Part shown: positions 57,894 to 64,000 of the stretch, in pieces
Numbering within the stretch: position 1 is the first letter of the stretch
Layout: every line of letters starts with the position of its first letter
Origin: Sphingomonas horti
Lineage (GTDB): Bacteria > Pseudomonadota > Alphaproteobacteria > Sphingomonadales > Sphingomonadaceae
Assembly: GCF_009753715.1 (NCBI RefSeq)
Contig: NZ_WQMS01000016.1
Coordinates: 1-64,000, forward strand
Direction of reading: 5' to 3'
Length of the DNA: 64,000 bases
Made by a program: the position numbers and the translations under genes
The notes under the pieces: model-generated
What the model was told of the DNA's origin: nothing
The model's database searches: none
Seen by the model: only the letters and a program-made list of their open reading frames with translations

Positions 57894-58586
57894 TCAGATG
57901 AGCTTGGGCGGCAGCGGAAACAAGGTCACGAAGCGCTCGGCCAGGCTCCGGTTCCCTTCGATCGAGAGCACCCCGGCCTTTTCAAGTTCGGCGAGCGGGA
58001 CGCCGCCATAGACGGCGGCGGCAAGCACCGTCGGCATCGTTGTGAAGACCAGCTCGGCACCGGCGGCCTCGCCGCGCCGGATCGGGATCGCGCCGTCCGC
58101 GAGGTGCGCGCGGAATTCCTCCTCGCCGAAGCGAAAGCCGATCTGCGCGTCGATGCCTTCGGCCCGCCCAGCGTCCAGCATCGTGCGGAACGACAGCATG
58201 ACCGATGCGGCGGAAAGCGGCAGCGTCGGGTCGTGGAGCGGCGACTGGGCCGCCCAGCGCCCGAGCTCTTTCACCACCGTCTCCGCCGCGTAACCGAGGC
58301 GTGTCAGCTCATAAACCTGGACGGAAGCCGGCGGCGGGAGCTTGCGGCGAGTCAGCATGCCCGACGCTTCCATGCCTTCGAGTCGCTGCGTCAGCACATT
58401 GGCGCTGATGCCCGGCAGCCCGTTCCTCAGCTCGTTGAAGCGTCGGGGGCCGAACATCAGCTCGCGCACGATCAGCAGCGACCAGCGCTCGCCGACCAAT
58501 TCCAGCGCCATCGCTGTGCCGCAGGCGTCGTCATACCAGCGTTGCCGGGGCAGCTTTGGGCCAATAGTTCCTTTTTCTAACTTCAC
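57894..58586 (-). CDS. HxlR-type winged-helix transcriptional regulator
   Basis: 230 aa. The N-terminal 100 residues are an HxlR winged helix ('ALELVGERWSLLIVRELMFG', 'RFNELRNGLPGISANVLTQR'). The remaining 120 residues look like an SCP2/ligand-binding extension ('DAGRAEGIDAQIGFRFGEEE'), which is less usual. It is divergent from the DUF899-VOC-GST operon with only 75 bases between, so it is the probable regulator of that operon. Often such regulators sense electrophiles or quinones. Confidence 0.9.
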   Translation of the reverse strand: MKLEKGTIGPKLPRQRWYDDACGTAMALELVGERWSLLIVRELMFGPRRFNELRNGLPGISANVLTQRLEGMEASGMLTRRKLPPPASVQVYELTRLGYAAETVVKELGRWAAQSPLHDPTLPLSAASVMLSFRTMLDAGRAEGIDAQIGFRFGEEEFRAHLADGAIPIRRGEAAGAELVFTTMPTVLAAAVYGGVPLAELEKAGVLSIEGNRSLAERFVTLFPLPPKLI

Positions 58587-58661
58587 AGTTGCTTTTTGTA
58601 ACTGAGTCGCCCATCAAGATCAACAAGTGATTCGCTTCTGCCCCACAGAAAGGATGTGGAG

Positions 58662-59378
58662 ATGGCTGACACTGCGACATTGCCGCCGCTGGAGAAACTG
58701 AAGCGTGCGACCGACATGGCGGAAGCCAATCCGACGCGTTGGCCGGGCGAAAGCGCCGAGTATCGCCGCGCGCGGAGCGCGCTCCTGGCCGAGGAGATCG
58801 AGCTGCGCCGCCAGATCCAGCGCGTCGCCGAACATCGCCGCGCCCTTCCTCCCGGCCCGGTCGCCAAGGATTATCGATTCCGCGACAGGGACGGCGAGCT
58901 GACGCTGGCCGACCTGTTCGGCCGTCACGACACGCTGCTCACCTATTTCTGGATGTTCGGGCCGGAGCGGGAGCGGCCCTGCCCGATGTGCACCTCGTTT
59001 GTCGGATCGCTCGATATCCCCGCGCCGGACATCGAGCAGCGCCTGGCGCTGGCGATCATCGGCCGATCGCCAGTCGAGCGGCAGCTGGCCGTCGCCCGCG
59101 AGCGCGGCTGGGCGCATCTGAATTTCTACCAGACCATCGGCGAGGATTTCCCGCACGATCTTGGCCTGGTGATCGACGGCAACGAAGGCGCCGGCGTGTT
59201 CGTCTGGAGGCGCGATGGCGATACGGTGCGCCTGTTCTGGGCAGCCGAGGGCGGGCCCGAGACCGCGGACCCCGGCTTCGATCCGCACCTCGCGCCCGAT
59301 CCGACGCCGCTCTGGAACATCCTCGACATGACGCCGGAAGGCCGTGGCAAGGACTGGTACCCGTCGCTCGCCTACTGA
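58662..59378 (+). CDS. DUF899 thioredoxin-like protein
   Basis: 238 aa. The DUF899 family is recognised by 'DYRFRDRDGELTLADLFGRH' then 'DTLLTYFWMFGPERERPCPM' and the following 'CTSFVGSL', which includes a C-x-x-C pair (CPMC). The C-terminal part has 'HLNFYQTIGEDFPHDLGL'. Family members are thioredoxin-like and of unknown function. The start ATG 58662 has AAAGGA upstream. First gene of the operon divergent from the HxlR regulator. Confidence 0.88.
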   Translation: MADTATLPPLEKLKRATDMAEANPTRWPGESAEYRRARSALLAEEIELRRQIQRVAEHRRALPPGPVAKDYRFRDRDGELTLADLFGRHDTLLTYFWMFGPERERPCPMCTSFVGSLDIPAPDIEQRLALAIIGRSPVERQLAVARERGWAHLNFYQTIGEDFPHDLGLVIDGNEGAGVFVWRRDGDTVRLFWAAEGGPETADPGFDPHLAPDPTPLWNILDMTPEGRGKDWYPSLAY

Positions 59379-59403
59379 ACCGAAGCCGAAGGGGAGACAC
59401 GAA

Positions 59404-59832
59404 ATGGCCAAGATGATCTTCGTGAACCTGCCGGTCGAAAATCTCGACCGCTCGATCGCCTTCTACGAAGCGATCGGCTGCACAAGGGATCCGCGCTTCT
59501 CCAACGATCAGGCGGCGATGATGGTCTGGTCCGACGCGGTCAGCTTCATGCTGCTGACGCATGGCTTCTATCAGGGCTTCACATCGAAGCCGATCGCGGA
59601 CGCGCATGCGGTCAGCCAAGTGCTGCTGGCGCTGTCGTGCGACAGCCGCGCCGAGGTGGATGCGATGATGGAAGCCGCGATCGGTGCCGGCGGACGCGAA
59701 CATCATGCCGCCGAGGACCTGGGTTTCATGTATAGCTGCGCCTTTGAGGACCCGGACGGCCACGGCTTCGGACCAGTGTGGATGGACGTCGAGGCCGCAC
59801 CGTCCGCAATGCCTCGGCAGGATGCGGCCTGA
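59404..59832 (+). CDS. VOC-family protein (glyoxalase-like)
   Basis: 142 aa, a single vicinal-oxygen-chelate domain of two beta-alpha-beta-beta-beta modules ('MIFVNLPVENLDRSIAFYEA', 'FMYSCAFEDPDGHGFGPVWM'). The metal ligand positions are partly conserved (a Glu and a His are seen). The GGGGAGACACGAAATG stretch gives a good ribosome site. Second gene of the operon; substrate unknown. Confidence 0.88.
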   Translation: MAKMIFVNLPVENLDRSIAFYEAIGCTRDPRFSNDQAAMMVWSDAVSFMLLTHGFYQGFTSKPIADAHAVSQVLLALSCDSRAEVDAMMEAAIGAGGREHHAAEDLGFMYSCAFEDPDGHGFGPVWMDVEAAPSAMPRQDAA

Positions 59833-59911
59833 AACGGACGCGAGAGAAAAGCGCGCGCCGCCTTCCAACCAGCGGCCGGCGGACCGCGCCCACGAACAAG
59901 GGGAGGACAGC

Positions 59912-60640
59912 ATGACCTATGTCGAAGGATTTCTTGTCCCGGTGCCAGCGGACAAGAAGGATGCTTACCGTGCGCACGCGCGGGGCGCTGCGCCGCTGCT
60001 GCTCGAATTCGGTGCGCGCCGGATGGTCGAGAGCTGGGGCGACGACCTGCCCGACGGCAAGGTGACCGATTTCAAGCGCGCGGTGCAGGCTGAAGCCGGC
60101 GAAGCGGTGGTCTTTTCCTGGTTCGAATATCCATCGAAGGACGCGCGAGATGCTGCCAACCAGCGGATGATGAGCGATCCGCGGATGGAGCAACTCGCCA
60201 CTTCGGCACCCTTTGACGGCAAGCGCATGATCTTCGGCGGGTTCGAAGCGATCGTCGACGAGGGCGCCGGCCAGGGCAGCTATATCGACGGCTTCGTCGT
60301 GCCGGTCCTGCCCGGCAAAGGTGAGGCTTATCGCGCCATGGCCGCAAAGGCAGCGCCCGTCTTCCGGGAGCACGGTGCCCTACGCGTGATCGAGGCGATG
60401 GCCGACGATGTGCCGAAAGGTCGGGTCACCGATTTCTACCGCGCGGTGAAGGCGGAAGAGGGCGAGGCGATCGTTTTTTCCTTCATCGAATGGCCAGACA
60501 AGGCCACGCGCGACGCCGGCTGGCAGAAGATGATGGCGGACGAGCGGATGAAGCCGGAAGGCGACATGCCGTTCGCAGGGCCGCGCATGTTCTGGGGCGG
60601 GTTCGAGCCGATCCTCGACACCGCCAAGGTGTCGGCGTGA
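59912..60640 (+). CDS. Tandem DUF1428 protein (two fused domains)
   Basis: 242 aa made of two homologous halves of about 120 residues. The first starts 'MTYVEGFLVPVPADKKDAYR' and ends 'KRMIFGGFEAIVD'. The second starts 'SYIDGFVVPVLPGKGEAYRA' and ends 'PRMFWGGFEPILD'. Each half has the DUF1428 pattern (dimeric alpha-beta barrel, 'GKVTDFKRAV' / 'GRVTDFYRAV'). Usual family members have one domain and dimerise; the fusion makes the dimer intramolecular (inference). GGGGAGG precedes the ATG. Confidence 0.88.
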   Translation: MTYVEGFLVPVPADKKDAYRAHARGAAPLLLEFGARRMVESWGDDLPDGKVTDFKRAVQAEAGEAVVFSWFEYPSKDARDAANQRMMSDPRMEQLATSAPFDGKRMIFGGFEAIVDEGAGQGSYIDGFVVPVLPGKGEAYRAMAAKAAPVFREHGALRVIEAMADDVPKGRVTDFYRAVKAEEGEAIVFSFIEWPDKATRDAGWQKMMADERMKPEGDMPFAGPRMFWGGFEPILDTAKVSA

Positions 60641-60741
60641 CCACGGCGCGCACCTTGCTGATCGGTCTGGCCGGCTATCTGGTCACAGCCGTGGCCCTGC
60701 TGGGCCATAGCGCCATCGTCGGCACCCCGCCTTTCGCTTGA
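60637..60741 (+). CDS. 34-aa single-helix membrane micropeptide
   Basis: GTG 60637 overlaps the stop of the DUF1428 gene (GTGA), and the frame closes at 60741, ten bases before the next ATG. The product VTTARTLLIGLAGYLVTAVA plus LLGHSAIVGTPPFA is one hydrophobic helix. No known family. The tight fit between neighbours argues that it is translated. Confidence 0.4.
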   Translation: MTTARTLLIGLAGYLVTAVALLGHSAIVGTPPFA

Positions 60742-60751
60742 GGAGAGACGC

Positions 60752-61243
60752 ATGTCCAAGATCACCCCCACGCTCTGGTTCAACGGCGGCGTCGAGGAGG
60801 CAGCGGAATTCTATGTGTCGCTGCTTCCGGAGAGTCGGGTCGAGTCGATCAACCGCTCGCCGATCGACACGCCGTCTGGCCCCGAGGGCCAGGTGCTGAC
60901 CGCGATCATCACGCTGGCCGGCCAGCGCTTTTGCCTGCTGAATGGCGGGCCGATCTTTCCGCAGACCGAAGCGGTCTCGTTCATGATCGAGACCGACAGC
61001 CAGGAGGAAACCGACCGGCTGTGGAACGCGATCGTCAACAATGGCGGCAAGGAAAGCGCCTGCGGCTGGTGCAAGGACAAATGGGGCGTGTCGTGGCAGG
61101 TGACGCCCAGGCGGCTGCTCGAGCTCACCACCGACAAGGATACCGAGCGCGCGAAGCGGGCGATGGCGTCTATGATGACCATGCGCAAGATCGACATCGC
61201 GGCGATCGAGCGCGCGGCGGCGGGCGAAGGCGTCGATGCGTAG
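60752..61243 (+). CDS. VOC / PhnB-like protein
   Basis: 163 aa of the PhnB-like VOC subgroup ('ITPTLWFNGGVEEAAEFYVS', 'ITLAGQRFCLLNGGPIFPQT', 'WGVSWQVTPRRLLEL'). Members are often annotated as 3-demethylubiquinone methyltransferase-like, which is not well founded. A GAGGAGAGACGC site precedes the ATG. Its stop overlaps the next gene by eight bases. Confidence 0.88.
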   Translation: MSKITPTLWFNGGVEEAAEFYVSLLPESRVESINRSPIDTPSGPEGQVLTAIITLAGQRFCLLNGGPIFPQTEAVSFMIETDSQEETDRLWNAIVNNGGKESACGWCKDKWGVSWQVTPRRLLELTTDKDTERAKRAMASMMTMRKIDIAAIERAAAGEGVDA

Positions 61244-61901
61244 GATCCTGGGCGGCGTTTTCCAGTCGCTCGACGGCGTGATCCAGGCGCCGGGCGGTCC
61301 GAACGAAAACCCCACCGGCGGCTTCGCGCATGGCGGCTGGCTGCCCCAGTTCTTCGATGAAGAGGTCGGGCGCGAGATCGATCAGCTCTTCGCGCGCGAT
61401 TATGACCTGCTGCTCGGCCGGCGCACCTATGACATCTTCGCTGCCTATTGGCCTCATGTGGGGGGCGAGGCGGCGGCGATGGGCGAAGCCTTCACCCGTG
61501 CCGGCAAATATGTCCTGACCCGGGGGAACGCGCCGCTCAGTTGGGCGAACTCCCATCGTCTGGCCAGCATCGACGATCTGGCGACGCTGAAGGCAGGCAG
61601 CGGGCCCGACCTCCTGATCCAGGGCAGCAGCACGCTCTACCCGCAGCTGCTGGCGGCAGGGCTTCTCGACCAATTGGTGCTGATGACCTTCCCTCTGGTT
61701 CTGGGAGCCGGCAAGCGGCTGTTCGGCGACGGCACCCCAGGCAAGGTCTTCCGTCTGATCGAGCACAGGATCACGCCGAAAGGGGCCGTGATCGCCACCT
61801 ATGCGCCCGCAGGCGAGCTAACCTATGGCTGGGCTGGACCGCCGGTCGACAGCGAAAGCGAGCAGCAACGGCAGCGCCGGATGGCGGAAGGAACATGGTG
61901 A
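61236..61901 (+). CDS. Dihydrofolate reductase-family protein (RibD C-terminal-like)
   Basis: 221 aa. The fold pattern is 'GGVFQSLDGVIQAPGGPNEN', 'YDLLLGRRTYDIFAAYWP' and 'LVLMTFPLVLGAGKRLFGDG', as in the YyaP/YwjB-like reductases related to DHFR and the RibD reductase domain. It probably uses NADPH to reduce a heterocycle or carbonyl; the substrate is unknown. The stop TGA shares a base with the next ATG (TGATG). Confidence 0.87.
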   Translation: MRRILGGVFQSLDGVIQAPGGPNENPTGGFAHGGWLPQFFDEEVGREIDQLFARDYDLLLGRRTYDIFAAYWPHVGGEAAAMGEAFTRAGKYVLTRGNAPLSWANSHRLASIDDLATLKAGSGPDLLIQGSSTLYPQLLAAGLLDQLVLMTFPLVLGAGKRLFGDGTPGKVFRLIEHRITPKGAVIATYAPAGELTYGWAGPPVDSESEQQRQRRMAEGTW

Positions 61902-62554
61902 TGGAGCTCTTCGGGCATCTTTTCTCGTCCTACACCTGGAAGGCGCTGATCGCCTTTTATGAGAACGACATTCCCTTCGCCTTCCGCGCGCTGGGGCCCG
62001 ATCAGCCGGAAAACGGCGCGCGCTTCGCCGAGCTGTGGCCGATCGGCAAATTTCCGATGCTGGTCGACGGCGGCCGGACCGTCATGGAGTCGAGCACGAT
62101 CATCGAGCATCTCCAGCTGCACCATCCCGGCCCGGTCCGGCTGATCCCGGAAAGCCCGGAGCAGGCGATCGAGGTGCGGATGCTCGACCGGATTTCCGAC
62201 AATTACGTGATGGGCAACATGCAGCGCGTGGTCGCGAACGCCTTGCGTCCGCCCGAGCGGCGCGACCCCGTCGAGGTGGACCAGGCGAAAGCGGCGCTGG
62301 AGACCGCCTATCGCTGGCTCGACGGCTGGTTGGGCGGGCGCGAATGGGCGGCCTCCGGCCGGTTCAGCATGGCCGACTGCGCCTTTGGGCCCGCCCTGTT
62401 CTATGCCGACTGGGTGCACCGGATTCCGGACGAGCTGGCCAATGTGAAAGCCTATCGGGCGCGGCTGCTCGCTCGCCCGTCGATTTCGCGCTGTGTCGAG
62501 GAGGCGCGGCCCTACCGGCCGCTGTTCCCGCTCGGCGCGCCGGACCGCGATTGA
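61901..62554 (+). CDS. Glutathione S-transferase
   Basis: 217 aa with an N-terminal thioredoxin-like domain ('LFGHLFSSYTWKALIAFYEN', 'GKFPMLVDGGRTVMESSTII') and a helical C-terminal domain ('GRFSMADCAFGPALFYADWV' with the N-capping Asp). The catalytic Ser is likely in 'FSSYTWK'. The ATG 61901 was chosen over 61895 because GGAAGGA lies eight bases before it. It conjugates electrophiles to glutathione, consistent with a detoxification operon. Confidence 0.9.
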   Translation: MELFGHLFSSYTWKALIAFYENDIPFAFRALGPDQPENGARFAELWPIGKFPMLVDGGRTVMESSTIIEHLQLHHPGPVRLIPESPEQAIEVRMLDRISDNYVMGNMQRVVANALRPPERRDPVEVDQAKAALETAYRWLDGWLGGREWAASGRFSMADCAFGPALFYADWVHRIPDELANVKAYRARLLARPSISRCVEEARPYRPLFPLGAPDRD

Positions 62555-62570
62555 GGAAGAGGAGGCAAAT

Positions 62571-62987
62571 ATGGCGACCGAAGAACAAGGCCCGACCAGC
62601 GGCTTGACCCCGCATCTGACGATCGGCGGCGGCCGTGCTGCCGAGGCGATCGACTTCTACGCGCGCGCGTTCGGCGCGACCGAGCGGATGCGGATGCCGG
62701 CGGACGACGGCAAGCGGCTGATGCATGCCCATCTGCTCATCAACGGCAGCTCGCTGATGCTGAACGACGACTTCCCCGAATATCGCGGCGGCAGTGCAGA
62801 AGGAGCACCGGCAGGACTGACCCTGCACCTTCAGGTCGACGATGCCGATCGCTGGTTCGAGCGCGCCAAGCAGGCCGGCGCGACCGAGACGATGGCGCTG
62901 CAGGACATGTTCTGGGGCGACCGCTACGGCCAGGTCACCGATCCGTTCGGCTATCGCTGGTCGATCGCCCACGCGCTCAACAAATAG
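62571..62987 (+). CDS. VOC / PhnB-like protein
   Basis: 138 aa ('GLTPHLTIGGGRAAEAIDFY', 'MHAHLLINGSSLMLNDDFPE', 'FWGDRYGQVTDPFGYRWSIA'). Typical PhnB-like glyoxalase-fold protein that usually acts as a dimer. GAGGAGG lies close before the ATG. Third VOC protein in the operon; the three are only distantly alike. Confidence 0.88.
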   Translation: MATEEQGPTSGLTPHLTIGGGRAAEAIDFYARAFGATERMRMPADDGKRLMHAHLLINGSSLMLNDDFPEYRGGSAEGAPAGLTLHLQVDDADRWFERAKQAGATETMALQDMFWGDRYGQVTDPFGYRWSIAHALNK

Positions 62988-63001
62988 CCCGGGAGGCAGG
63001 G

Positions 63002-63460
63002 ATGAGCGACGAACTGGAGCTGTCGGTTACCCGTCTGATCGACGCGCCGCTGGACGTGGTGTGGCGGATCTTCACCGAGCGAACGAACGAATGGTTCTGC
63101 CCCAAGCCGTGGCGTGCGGAAGTCGATTGGGAGCTGCGCGCCGGCGGTCGCTCGTCGACCGTCATGTACGGCCCGAATGGCGAGGAGAACCGGATGGAAG
63201 GCATCATCCTCGAGGCCATTCCGGGCAAGCGCGTCGTCTTCACCGATACGTTCAAGGGTGACTGGGTGCCGCAGGGCCCGTTCATGGTCGGCTTCTTCGA
63301 GTTCGAGGAGGAGGACGGCAAGACCCGCTACACCGGCCGCGCCCGCCACTGGACCGAAGTCGCCAAGCAGCAGCACCAGGCGATGGGCTTCGCCGACGGC
63401 TGGGGCAAGGTCGCCGAGCAGCTGGCCGAGCTCGCCGAACATGCCAAGGCTGATGCCTGA
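63002..63460 (+). CDS. SRPBCC/AHSA1-domain protein
   Basis: 152 aa START-like protein ('LSVTRLIDAPLDVVWRIFTE', 'KPWRAEVDWELRAGGRSSTV', 'GWGKVAEQLAELAEHAK'), related to activator of Hsp90 ATPase domains. The family binds hydrophobic ligands in a cavity and often accompanies VOC and DUF1428 genes. GGGAGG precedes the ATG. Last gene of the operon, convergent with the DnaJ-domain gene. Confidence 0.9.
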   Translation: MSDELELSVTRLIDAPLDVVWRIFTERTNEWFCPKPWRAEVDWELRAGGRSSTVMYGPNGEENRMEGIILEAIPGKRVVFTDTFKGDWVPQGPFMVGFFEFEEEDGKTRYTGRARHWTEVAKQQHQAMGFADGWGKVAEQLAELAEHAKADA

Positions 63461-63475
63461 GGTGACTGCGCGACT

Positions 63476-64000
63476 TCAGGCGAACGCCGGCGCCTTCCTC
63501 AGCCGCTGATAGGCGTCGATCACCTGCTGCAGCCGGCCTTCATGGCTGCGGTCGCCGCCGTTGCGGTCGGGGTGGTAGCGACGGACCAGCTCCGTGTAGC
63601 GCTGGCGCAGTGCCTTGCGGTCGGCATCGGCCTCCAGGCCGAGCGTGTCGAGGTCGCGGCGGTTCTCGCCCGACAGCGGCTTGCCGTCGGCGCGCTGCTT
63701 CGGCGCAGCCCGCCGGAAACGGGCGCCGATCGCGTCCAGCGGGTCCGCGAAGTCGGCCCAGCGCGGCGGACGGTCGGCGCCGCTATGGGCGAAGGCCCGC
63801 GTCTCGCGGTCCCAGCCGGCATAGGGCCGCTGCGCCGCCTCGATCTGCTCCGCGCTCATGCCCGAGAAGAAGTTGTAGCCCGCGTTGAATTCGCGGACAT
63901 GATCCAGGCAGAGCCAGCGCCATTCGGGCGGCCGGTCGCCGGGGCGTCCTTCGTCGGGCGGCGGCGCGCGGAACTCGCCGGGCGCCTCGCAGCCGGGATG
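63476..64000 (-). CDS. DnaJ-domain protein, C-terminal part (5' end beyond window)
   Basis: The visible 174 codons run off the right end. The J domain is at the very C-terminus: 'LGLEADADRKALRQRYTEL' and 'VRRYHPDRNGGDRSHEGRL' with the HPD motif. The N-terminal visible part ('WRWLCLDHVREFNAGYNFFS') and the C-terminal J domain match the alphaproteobacterial DnaJ-like family often found near bolA or cobS. It stimulates Hsp70 ATPase activity. Start not seen. Confidence 0.92.
   Translation of the reverse strand, partial: HPGCEAPGEFRAPPPDEGRPGDRPPEWRWLCLDHVREFNAGYNFFSGMSAEQIEAAQRPYAGWDRETRAFAHSGADRPPRWADFADPLDAIGARFRRAAPKQRADGKPLSGENRRDLDTLGLEADADRKALRQRYTELVRRYHPDRNGGDRSHEGRLQQVIDAYQRLRKAPAFA

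Overview
The window is high-GC, densely packed bacterial chromosome that looks like an alphaproteobacterium of the family Sphingomonadaceae (Sphingomonas or a close relative). The indications are a crtY-crtI-crtB carotenoid operon with a convergent crtZ, a PEPxxWAM-type C-terminal sorting protein, a membrane-anchored CycM-like cytochrome c, cobST without neighbouring cobalamin genes, an HWE-type kinase with CheB/CheR partners, a Usg protein, and dispersed REP-like palindromes.

Positions 1-10.7 kb look accessory or stress related. First comes a minus-strand chain of five mini-genes, four of them joined by ATGA overlaps and one resembling Rmf/CrpP. A GlxA-type regulator then diverges from an operon of three tandem HD-domain paralogues (cyanamide-hydratase-like) interleaved with a cupin, an AhpD-like protein and an SDR. 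Next is a groESL pair under a CIRCE-like operator whose GroEL lacks the usual GGM tail. It is divergent from a plus-strand stress mini-operon (79-aa protein, Usg, a nonsense-interrupted mini-gene, a 53-aa protein, DUF465).

Positions 10.7-18 kb hold a signalling block: a response regulator, an HWE histidine kinase, a CheB-CheR protein apparently separated from the kinase by a frameshift, a stand-alone CheB, a KdpD-like sensor without a kinase domain, and an HTH protein.

Positions 18-34.6 kb are mostly housekeeping: purA, cycM-like, pheA, nudC, mutY, DUF721/dciA, two DsbA-like proteins, smc, an isonitrile-hydratase-like protein, a double cold-shock protein, rnd, lptC-lptA-lptB and rpoN.

Positions 34.7-37.4 kb encode a surface lipoprotein with a Thr-Pro linker of about 59 repeats, followed by its probable Slam outer-membrane exporter, which seems to use a CTG start. 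thiC follows under a TPP riboswitch, then envelope proteins, a fatty acid hydroxylase-type protein and a frameshifted FAD oxidase gene.

Positions 44.9-49.5 kb are the carotenoid cluster with a LOG-family gene embedded. Then come sucC, etfBA, an SDR, a GNAT, and cobT and cobS flanking a PEP-CTERM gene. The end is a detoxification-style operon (DUF899, three VOC proteins, fused DUF1428, DHFR-like, GST, SRPBCC) opposite an HxlR-type regulator, and a partial DnaJ-domain gene. REP-like palindromes sit between several transcription units. No rRNA, intact tRNA, CRISPR array, prophage or insertion sequence was seen.
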